Made by a program: the position numbers and the translations under genes
Notes under the pieces: model-generated
Databases searched by the model: none
What the model was told of the DNA's origin: nothing
What the model saw: only the letters and a program-made list of their open reading frames with translations
Assembly: GCA_945877885.1 (NCBI GenBank)
Contig: CAMCSI010000067.1
Location: 1-7,186 of the forward strand
Source of the DNA: Chlamydia trachomatis
GTDB lineage: Bacteria; Chlamydiota; Chlamydiia; Chlamydiales; 2-12-FULL-49-11
Reading direction: 5' to 3'
DNA length: 7,186 bases
In this document: positions 1-6,189 of the stretch, in pieces
How positions within the stretch are numbered: position 1 is the stretch's first letter
Layout: every line of letters starts with the position of its first letter

Positions 1-42
1 AAATTGCTAGTACATCTATGTAGGGGTTTATATCAGACGGTT

Positions 43-48
43 AAAAGG
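43..48 (+). promoter_or_regulatory. Ribosome binding site of the small acidic gene
   Basis: The purine-rich AAAAGG lies 6 nt upstream of the ATG at 55. It decides the start: the same frame is also open from a TTG at position 4, but that start has no upstream sequence in view and would add 17 residues unlike the acidic body of the protein. Confidence 0.6.
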
Positions 49-54
49 TTCATC

Positions 55-486
55 ATGATCAAGCCAGAAAAACTTGAAGAGTACTTCGAAAAATTCCTAG
101 ACGACCCAGGCTACTGGGCGCAAGATGGAGTGATCGATGTAGATCTAGAAATGTTGAAAGATTGGGGTTTGTTAAATCAAACCGAAGAGGAAGAAAAACT
201 CTTACAGGATCAATTTCCATTTTATTTTCATGTCCTTGAAAACAATAGTAAAGTTACTCTATTTAACAATCAGTTTATTGTTTGGATTGTCCCTGATATT
301 TATGAGGAAAAACCTTGTACCACTGTGTTAATTGCTCTTATTAAAGAGGATGATCTTAAACTTGAGATTGTTTATAACACAATCGGTGTATATAACACTC
401 CTAAATATGTGCTTAAAACATTAAGACACTTTTTAGCAGAGGTGATTGATACAGAAGAAGAGCTCTCCACCTTTTTTGAAGGCTAA
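55..486 (+). CDS. Small, highly acidic protein of unknown function (143 aa)
   Basis: I do not recognise this protein. The ATG at 55 is chosen because AAAAGG sits 6 nt upstream; the stop is TAA at 484-486. The 143-residue product has no signal peptide or membrane segment and is strongly acidic, with about 30 Asp/Glu against about 12 Lys/Arg. It opens with an amphipathic helix (residues 1-15), followed by an aromatic and acidic stretch including GYWAQDG near 19-25. Alternating hydrophobic, strand-like segments fill roughly 70-125, and it ends in a helix and an acidic tail. Size, charge and the apparent helix-strand-helix order resemble class I type III secretion chaperones, which are known in all chlamydiae, but this is only an inference. 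It converges on rsbW with a 21-nt gap. From memory, a small hypothetical gene also follows rsbW in Chlamydia, so it is probably a conserved lineage gene. Confidence 0.75.
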   Translation: MIKPEKLEEYFEKFLDDPGYWAQDGVIDVDLEMLKDWGLLNQTEEEEKLLQDQFPFYFHVLENNSKVTLFNNQFIVWIVPDIYEEKPCTTVLIALIKEDDLKLEIVYNTIGVYNTPKYVLKTLRHFLAEVIDTEEELSTFFEG

Positions 487-507
487 CGTCAGATTCTTCA
501 ATCCATG

Positions 508-918
508 TTAATTTATTTTTTTATAAAGTGTTAGAGTATTAACACCTTCAACGTAATTGTATTCGATGTTATCTACCAATTCTTTCATGAAATGAATCCC
601 TAATCCACCAACAGGTTGAATCTCTAAACTTTTCGGTGTTTTTATCTTATCTAATTCTAAGGGGTTAAAGGGGCGACCAGAATCCTTTAGCTTTGCAACA
701 AGAGTGCATGCAGCCGAATCATATTTGCAACTTACTTCTATCTTACCATCAGATGTTTGGTACGCATAATGGATAATGTTTACCACTGCCTCCTCTAAGG
801 CAAGCTCAAACCTTTTCTTCTCTTTGTCGGAAAAGGGTACCCCAGAAAAAACACCCCTAAAGTACTCCATTATTTCATCTAAACTTGATAGATGAGCAGG
901 AAAGATTTTTGATCCCAT
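508..918 (-). CDS. rsbW: RsbW-type anti-sigma factor / serine-protein kinase
   Basis: A stand-alone GHKL-type ATPase domain of the RsbW/SpoIIAB class (136 aa). In this family the protein binds a sigma factor or other partner, and phosphorylates a serine on an anti-anti-sigma protein (RsbV) to inactivate it. The family motifs are visible: the N-box ELALEEAVVNIIHYAY at about residues 38-53 with the Mg-ATP Asn at 47, the G1 box DSGRPFNPL starting at Asp 79, and the G2 box GGLGIHFMKELVD at 104-116. Length is typical and nothing is missing. The ATG at 918 is preferred over the adjacent TTG at 921 because AAGGAG lies 6 nt before the ATG but only 3 nt before the TTG. It is the last gene of the minus-strand operon, 11 nt after the lipoprotein gene. 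No rsbV, rsbU or sigma-factor gene is in the window, so its partners must be encoded elsewhere. The true target cannot be told from sequence. Confidence 0.9.
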   Translation of the reverse strand: MGSKIFPAHLSSLDEIMEYFRGVFSGVPFSDKEKKRFELALEEAVVNIIHYAYQTSDGKIEVSCKYDSAACTLVAKLKDSGRPFNPLELDKIKTPKSLEIQPVGGLGIHFMKELVDNIEYNYVEGVNTLTLYKKIN

Positions 919-924
919 CAACTA

Positions 925-930
925 CTCCTT
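925..930 (-). promoter_or_regulatory. Ribosome binding site of rsbW, overlapping upstream stop codon
   Basis: On the minus strand AAGGAG shares its first base with the TAA stop of the lipoprotein gene. It lies 6 nt upstream of the rsbW ATG at 918, so it decides the ATG over the TTG at 921 and suggests that ribosomes ending the upstream gene reload at once. Confidence 0.8.
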
Positions 931-1538
931 TAACTCCGTTTAGCGTGACTCCTAGATAAACGAGCAACAATTTTTTTTGCAAGCTTATCATATATAGGAT
1001 TAAATGATTCTTTGTCAGCTCCCTCAAGAGAATCAAGTTGACCTAAAGAATATTGCAAAACGCTTTGAGTGCCATCAGATGGAGTGGTAAATTCAACCGC
1101 TTGTTTTACCGTAGGGTTCACATAGTCATAGTCAGCAGATGCTTTTACAAAAAATGCAGGGATCACAGCTTTTCCTGTATCACTGTCAACAAGCTCCACC
1201 TTTGCTACACATTCTCTTGAATCTTCAGTAGGATAAAACACACGAAGGTCTGTATTAGTAACAGGATCTCTATCCCACATAAATGTAATTTTTGTCTTAG
1301 TGTCTTCAGTTACAGTTACAAGCAACTTATACTTTGCATCATCTTCTTTATAGTAAAGTCCGTTTGTATAAGACATTTCACGTGCAAGGTAATTTCTAAA
1401 ATATCCATTTGGATCTTTTTGTATGGTTGGTATAGATGTTTCAATGACAGAATCACCATTAAGATCAATGTTTGAGGAGTGATATCTGCATGAGCTACAA
1501 AGAGCTGCTACCAGTATAAGGCTAAGCACTTTCTTCAT
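930..1538 (-). CDS. Small outer-envelope lipoprotein, LptE-like
   Basis: A 202-residue exported protein. It opens with a signal peptide of lipoprotein type: MKK, a hydrophobic stretch, then LCSSC with Cys 17 as the probable lipidated residue. The lipobox is not canonical, as Cys-Ser-Ser precedes Cys 17; Cys 14 is a poorer alternative. The mature part has the layout of LptE-type LPS-assembly lipoproteins: a short post-Cys segment with R-Y-H, then a helix with N-G-Y-F-R-N-Y-L-A-R-E at about 44-54. A central AKYKLLVTV strand follows (68-76), then a second strand block at about 110-126 and a C-terminal helix YDKLAKKIVARL (183-194). LptE plugs LptD in the outer membrane and helps place LPS on the cell surface. 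The assignment rests on pattern, not alignment, and another chlamydial lipoprotein family is possible. The ATG overlaps the TGA of the upstream gene by 4 nt (ATGA), with a weak AGG 6 nt before it, so translation is probably coupled. Confidence 0.8.
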   Translation of the reverse strand: MKKVLSLILVAALCSSCRYHSSNIDLNGDSVIETSIPTIQKDPNGYFRNYLAREMSYTNGLYYKEDDAKYKLLVTVTEDTKTKITFMWDRDPVTNTDLRVFYPTEDSRECVAKVELVDSDTGKAVIPAFFVKASADYDYVNPTVKQAVEFTTPSDGTQSVLQYSLGQLDSLEGADKESFNPIYDKLAKKIVARLSRSHAKRS

Positions 1539-2470
1539 ATCGAGCCTGTAAGTGTTAAGGTGTGATCAATTTTTTTTTTCATTTTATCAGAGGTAAGTTC
1601 GTATGCAGTAAGTTTTTGCATCGCTAAAGGTGCATATTTTGATGTTGGGTATTTTGAGATCAATGTCTTTAAATACATCATACAAGATTCAGGATTTTTC
1701 TTTTTATCAAAATACAGAGCACTTTTATACACATCTTCTGCAAAGAAGTTAACTATATCGGCAACCACTTCTTCCATCTCTATTTTCAATAGGCTAGATG
1801 GGTATTCAACATCAAATTTCTTTTTATTCGATAATGCAAACTCGTAACATTTTGGATCTAAATATAATGCTTTTAGTTGAGCGCGGTAAACTTTCACAAT
1901 TTCTACATAGGCTTGCTGCGCAAGCGCATCTCTTGGAAATCTTCGAATTAAATTCGCATAGGTATCAATACTTTCATCAAACATCTCATCAGTTTTGTAC
2001 ATAGCAGCTTTTCTAAACAAAGCCTTTGTAGCCATCTCACTTCGCGGTAGAATCATAATCACTTCATCATAAAGCTGGTAAGCTGTCTCCCACATAGACT
2101 CAAGTTTTGGAAGTGCGGCTACACCAAACAAATGACCATAAAATCCATTTTCAAACTTCTCAGCGATAAAATACTTATACTTAACTGCCTCTTCAAAATA
2201 TCGGGAATTTCCCTCTATTTCAAGGAAAGAGGATAAATAACGATTTGACAAATCAGGATCATTTTGATGAAAGTAGGCAACTGCTCTAAAAAAGTGTATC
2301 TCTTTTAAAAAAACCGATTCAGGGAAAGCTGTAATCATCCCTTCACTTGCAGAGAGAACCTCCACCCACTCTTTACCCTCATAACTAGCTTTTAAACCAG
2401 CAAATTTTTCTTCTTCTGAACTAAAAAGAAGCGCCGAAACGCTTACTAATGCAAATAAGTATTTTTTCAT
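1535..2470 (-). CDS. Secreted TPR/BamD-like outer-membrane assembly protein
   Basis: A 311-residue exported helical-repeat protein resembling BamD (YfiO/ComL), the TPR lipoprotein that works with BamA to insert beta-barrel proteins into the outer membrane. Residues 1-18 form a Sec signal peptide (MKK plus a hydrophobic core), but no cysteine is near its end, so it looks cleaved by ordinary signal peptidase rather than lipidated. TPR-like helix pairs follow at about 25-50, 58-106, 124-157 and 162-198. The last third (about 205-290) carries the typical BamD pattern, ending in YLKTLISKYPTSKYAPLAMQ with its Tyr-Pro-Ser/Thr turn. It is longer than usual BamD (about 245 aa). Translation starts 3 nt after the dnaE stop. 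The nearest good Shine-Dalgarno (AGGAG, 2486-2490) is 15 nt away, so re-initiation after dnaE is likely. A neighbouring LptE-like gene supports a cell-envelope role. A general TPR scaffold is the alternative. Confidence 0.8.
   Translation of the reverse strand: MKKYLFALVSVSALLFSSEEEKFAGLKASYEGKEWVEVLSASEGMITAFPESVFLKEIHFFRAVAYFHQNDPDLSNRYLSSFLEIEGNSRYFEEAVKYKYFIAEKFENGFYGHLFGVAALPKLESMWETAYQLYDEVIMILPRSEMATKALFRKAAMYKTDEMFDESIDTYANLIRRFPRDALAQQAYVEIVKVYRAQLKALYLDPKCYEFALSNKKKFDVEYPSSLLKIEMEEVVADIVNFFAEDVYKSALYFDKKKNPESCMMYLKTLISKYPTSKYAPLAMQKLTAYELTSDKMKKKIDHTLTLTGSI
1570..1579 (-). repeat. A10 homopolymer near the 3' end of the BamD-like gene
   Basis: Ten uninterrupted A on the coding strand encode Lys-Lys-Lys-Ile close to the C-terminus. 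Both shifted frames reach a stop within about five codons. Slippage would therefore only trim the tail, but it would move termination about 20 nt away from the lipoprotein start codon. Confidence 0.9.
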
Positions 2471-2473
2471 AAG

Positions 2474-5400
2474 TTAAGATGATATCTCCTCTTCCTCTAT
2501 AATGTCAAGAACAGAGGCTAATGATTTTAATTTTAGTTTCATTTCCTCTGTGGGGTTTATCCCCCGAGTTTCTTCAATATATAATTTTGCTTTTACAGAC
2601 TCTTTTGAGTGAAATAACAGCTCCAATGGTCTAGGTCCCGGAAATTCTTTGATCATATCGCGAAGAATAATCACACCTTTCATCGAAAGCTTATCTACAT
2701 CGATATTTATCTGAACAGGAATCATTTGCTGTTTTTCCTTTTGGGCCGTATTTGTTCTTTTTTTACTCATACTTAAAGACTTTTTATAAGAGGCTTCAAT
2801 CTCTTCAGCTTTTACTTCAATGTCTTCTAACTTGAATAAATCTTTACAAGAAAGTTTCACCACATCCTCTTTTTTATCGATGGCAACAATACCAATATAT
2901 AAGGTGTTCTCTTCCAGGTCAAGGGCCACTTTTTCATAAAGATCAGGCCAAATGGGTAGATCAAATCTTAAGTCATCGTCACTACCAATACATATGGCAA
3001 ACTTCTTTTTTGTCCGTTGAGACATGCGAATATTTACTGAATCCATCACAAAAGGCACTTTAAACACCTCTCCTTGCTCCCCCAAAGATACCTCAGAAAA
3101 GCTTTTGCACCCAAGCTTATCGGCGAGCTCTTTATAACTCCCAAGCGGATGCCCTGTGACATAAAATCCTAAAAATTCCTTTTCATACTTTAATTTTTCT
3201 AGCGGTTCAAATTCATCTACGTCAGGTTTTTCACAATTCACCCTTGCTTCGGCGGCGCTATCTGCAAAAAGATCCATGATCCCTTTTTTCTGCTCTTTTT
3301 TAGCTTTTGCTATACGATCAAAATTTTCCTGCAAATAGACAAATAGGGCCTTTCTAGACCATTTACAAAAATCAAAGCAGCCAGAAAGAATTAAATTTTC
3401 CGCCATCTTTTTTCCCACGGAAGAAAAATCAACTCGGGTTAAAAAATTCTCTAATGAGGAAAAATTTTTGTTCTTTCTCCTTTCCTCAGATATTTCTAAC
3501 ACCACACCTTCTCCTACCCCCTTTATGGCTGATAAAGCAAATCTCACCCCATCATCAGTGGCTACAAAATAAGGATAAGACTCATTTATATCTGGTGGTA
3601 AAATCTTAATCCCCATATTCGTAGCTTCTGCAATATTTTTAGATACCTTAGAAATATCTTGCATATCACAAGTCATAAGCCCTGCCATCCACTCATAAGG
3701 AAAGTTGGCTTTTAAGTAAGCGGTTACATAACTGATGTATCCATAGGCGGTAGCATGTGATTTATTAAAGCCATAAGAGGCAAATTTTTCAACTTTGTCA
3801 AAGATGGCAACTGCCTGCTCCTCATCCACCCCTTTTGCTTTTGCTCCCTGTTTGAACTTCTCCTTTTGACGGCTCATCTCTTCATGATCTTTTTTACCCA
3901 TAGCACGACGAAGTACATCACCTTCTGCAAGAGTATACCCTGCAAGGAGCGAAGCAATTTGCATCACCTGCTCTTGGTAAACCATAATTCCATAGGTTTC
4001 TTTCAAAATACCCTCGAGCCACTGATGGTCATAAACAATCTTCTCTTTTCCATGTTTTCTACTGATAAAAGAAGGGATCATGTCCATCGGCCCTGGTCTG
4101 TACAAGGCATTTACCGCAATAATTTCTTCAAAATTATCTACATGAAGTTGCCTTAAAAGATCTTGCATACCGGCAGACTCTAGCTGAAAAATTCCCGCCG
4201 TTTTCCCTTGATTTAAAAGTTCAAAGGTTTTTTGATCATTTAAAGACAAGTTCACCCAATCAAGCTCTATCCCTTTATGAACAGAGATTGCATCCACTGT
4301 TTTTTGGATGGAGGTTAATGTTTTTAAGCCCAAAAAGTCTATTTTTAACATTCCACACTTTTCTACAGGCTTCATTGAAAACTGTGTCACTAATAGATCT
4401 GTATCTTTGGCATTACACACAGGAATTAAATCAACAAGCGGCTCTTCTGAAATAATCACCCCTGCAGCATGAACCCCAGTATTTCTAACGCTTCCTTCTA
4501 ATTTTCTTGCCAAATCTATTAGAATTCGGATGTCGCTTTGTTCCTCATATAATCTTTTAAGCTCTGGATCACTCAGTAGTGACCCATCAATTGTTGAACC
4601 AATTTCCTCAGGGATTAATTTTGCTAACGCATTGACCTTAGAAAGTGCCATATTCAACACTCTTCCCACATCTTTGATCGCCATTTTAGCTTTCATCGTG
4701 CCAAAGGTTATAATTTGCGCTACTTTATCGCTGCCATATTTCTCGATGGTATAATGAATCACCTCAGATCGTCTTTCCATGCAAATGTCAACGTCAATAT
4801 CTGGATAAGAAATCCTTTCAGGATTTATAAACCTTTCAAAAAACAAATTGAAACCAAGTGGCTCAATATCCGTAATTCCAATCAAATAAAGAATGATTGA
4901 TCCAGCACCAGATCCGCGACCAGGCCCCACGGGGATTTTGTTTTGCTTAGCCCAATTGATAAAATCATACACAATTAAAAGATAATCACCCATCCCTTTA
5001 GATGTAATGATATCAAGTTCGTAATAAAGCCTATCTTTAATCACCTGCAAATAATCTTTACTTGGATATTGATCATTCACACGAGCAATTTCTTCCTTGC
5101 CATACCGCTTGTCAATACCGGCTTCACATAATTCTTTTAAAAATATATTGGCTGCATCAAGTCTTTGTTGAGGTGAGGTCTTTTTTCCTTGTAAATGGGG
5201 GGGGGTGTAGACAGGGTAGTGTTTTTTATTAAAATCAAACTCTACGCTGCATTGTCTGGCAATACTATTGGTATTTTCAATCGCCTGCTCTAATCCTTCG
5301 TAGCGATTTTTTATCTCTTCTTTGGATGGAAATTGTAAATTGTAACTACTTGCAATTTTTCTTTTTGGATTTTTATATACATGCGCCTCTTTTCCAAAGC

Positions 5401-6178
5401 TAGATGGCTCAACTATTTGGATGCTTTCTCCCGAGGCAATATTTAACATTACTTCATGAGCCAAATAATCATCTTTTTCCCCATAACGAATATCTGTTGC
5501 AATAACAAGCTCAATCCCCTCTGTTTTCCCTATTAGCTTATAGGCCTTTAAAAGATCCTCTTGAGCCTTATAACCGCTTTCCATCTTTTGCATCACCCAC
5601 GCCTCATCTATGACACCGCATTTTTCAAGCTCTTTTGAACTCATACGATTTAAAGAAATTTGAAGGTAAAAATCTTTTCCAAAAACAGTTTTATAAAAGC
5701 TAATCTCTTCATCAATCTCTTTTTGATCCCCCGTTTGAATCAACGTTCCAAGCGGGCCATAAAATGGACCAGATAAGCAAATTAGTCCCTCTTTATGCTC
5801 AGCAAGTAAAGCTTTATCAATTCTTGGCGTATAGTAAAACCCCTCTAAATGAGCGATCGAAGATAGTTTGCATAGATTGTGATAGCCGATTTCATTTTTT
5901 GCAAGAAGGACTATAGGTCTTCCCGCAGCCTTACCCGAAAGGCGCTTTTTATCCAATAAAGATTGAGGCGCCATCATGATTTCCATCCCAATAATAGGCT
6001 TGATTCCGGCAGATAGACATTCGGTATAAAATTCAATACAGCCAAAAAGATTACAAAAATCGGTCAAGGCAAGAAACTCAAGTTCTAAGGATTTTGCTTT
6101 TGCTACAAGCTGCTTTAAAGAAAGCGTTGAATCTAAAATAGAGTACTGAGAATGCGTATATAATGGAGTGTATTGCAT
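2474..6178 (-). CDS. dnaE: DNA polymerase III alpha subunit (replicative polymerase)
   Basis: The catalytic subunit of the replicative polymerase, class C, 1234 aa; E. coli DnaE has 1160. Residue numbers count from the ATG at 6178. That start is preferred over the TTG at 6181 because AAGGA lies 6 nt before it. Domains in order are: PHP (about 1-285); palm with GPGRGSGAG (418-426) and the catalytic aspartates D462 and D464 in PDIDVDICMERR plus D614 in KIDFLGLKTL; fingers with GIFQLES, RPGPMDM, YGIMVYQEQVMQIA and SYGFNKSHATAYG (801-813). Next come a helix-hairpin-helix IKGVGEGV near 885-892, a probable beta-clamp-binding motif IMDLF (967-971), an OB fold (about 1035-1115) with GFYVTGHPL just before it, and the usual C-terminal domain. 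All polymerase active-site residues are intact, but the PHP metal site is degenerate, so proofreading should come from a separate epsilon (DnaQ) subunit. The gene starts 9 nt after the transporter stop. An unusual C9 tract lies in the PHP-palm linker. Confidence 0.98.
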   Translation of the reverse strand: MQYTPLYTHSQYSILDSTLSLKQLVAKAKSLELEFLALTDFCNLFGCIEFYTECLSAGIKPIIGMEIMMAPQSLLDKKRLSGKAAGRPIVLLAKNEIGYHNLCKLSSIAHLEGFYYTPRIDKALLAEHKEGLICLSGPFYGPLGTLIQTGDQKEIDEEISFYKTVFGKDFYLQISLNRMSSKELEKCGVIDEAWVMQKMESGYKAQEDLLKAYKLIGKTEGIELVIATDIRYGEKDDYLAHEVMLNIASGESIQIVEPSSFGKEAHVYKNPKRKIASSYNLQFPSKEEIKNRYEGLEQAIENTNSIARQCSVEFDFNKKHYPVYTPPHLQGKKTSPQQRLDAANIFLKELCEAGIDKRYGKEEIARVNDQYPSKDYLQVIKDRLYYELDIITSKGMGDYLLIVYDFINWAKQNKIPVGPGRGSGAGSIILYLIGITDIEPLGFNLFFERFINPERISYPDIDVDICMERRSEVIHYTIEKYGSDKVAQIITFGTMKAKMAIKDVGRVLNMALSKVNALAKLIPEEIGSTIDGSLLSDPELKRLYEEQSDIRILIDLARKLEGSVRNTGVHAAGVIISEEPLVDLIPVCNAKDTDLLVTQFSMKPVEKCGMLKIDFLGLKTLTSIQKTVDAISVHKGIELDWVNLSLNDQKTFELLNQGKTAGIFQLESAGMQDLLRQLHVDNFEEIIAVNALYRPGPMDMIPSFISRKHGKEKIVYDHQWLEGILKETYGIMVYQEQVMQIASLLAGYTLAEGDVLRRAMGKKDHEEMSRQKEKFKQGAKAKGVDEEQAVAIFDKVEKFASYGFNKSHATAYGYISYVTAYLKANFPYEWMAGLMTCDMQDISKVSKNIAEATNMGIKILPPDINESYPYFVATDDGVRFALSAIKGVGEGVVLEISEERRKNKNFSSLENFLTRVDFSSVGKKMAENLILSGCFDFCKWSRKALFVYLQENFDRIAKAKKEQKKGIMDLFADSAAEARVNCEKPDVDEFEPLEKLKYEKEFLGFYVTGHPLGSYKELADKLGCKSFSEVSLGEQGEVFKVPFVMDSVNIRMSQRTKKKFAICIGSDDDLRFDLPIWPDLYEKVALDLEENTLYIGIVAIDKKEDVVKLSCKDLFKLEDIEVKAEEIEASYKKSLSMSKKRTNTAQKEKQQMIPVQINIDVDKLSMKGVIILRDMIKEFPGPRPLELLFHSKESVKAKLYIEETRGINPTEEMKLKLKSLASVLDIIEEEEISS
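5197..5205 (-). repeat. C9 homopolymer tract inside dnaE
   Basis: Nine uninterrupted C on the coding strand (nine G as printed) encode Thr-Pro-Pro-His at about residues 325-328, in the variable linker between PHP and palm. It is striking in an A+T-rich sequence and lies in a gene expected to be essential. Gain or loss of one base would end translation within about 25 codons. Confidence 0.95.
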
Positions 6179-6184
6179 CAAAAT

Positions 6185-6189
6185 TCCTT
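6185..6189 (-). promoter_or_regulatory. Ribosome binding site of dnaE, overlapping upstream stop codon
   Basis: AAGGA on the minus strand uses the last two bases of the transporter TAA stop and lies 6 nt before the dnaE ATG at 6178. The adjacent TTG at 6181 is only 3 nt away, so the ATG is the likelier start. The layout matches the rsbW junction. Confidence 0.8.

Noticed and set aside
4..36. Possible promoter with TTGCTA and a TATA-like hexamer before the acidic gene
   Set aside because: The matches are partial, the best-spaced pair has only 3 of 6 bases in the -10 box, and better -10 candidates are spaced 19-21 nt from the -35.
476..501. Inverted repeat TTGAAG/CTTCAA as a terminator of the acidic gene
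   Set aside because: The stem is only 6 bp with a 14-nt loop, and the T-rich stretch starts several bases after it. It is too weak to list as a feature.
528..545. Inverted repeat GTGTTA/TAACAC as a terminator of rsbW
   Set aside because: It lies inside the rsbW coding region and, on the minus strand, is followed by TTTATAAAAAAA rather than a U-tract. It is probably chance.
3866..4156. Plus-strand open frame opposite dnaE
   Set aside because: It lies wholly within conserved dnaE fingers-domain coding sequence, has no recognisable domain, and its composition reflects the opposite strand.
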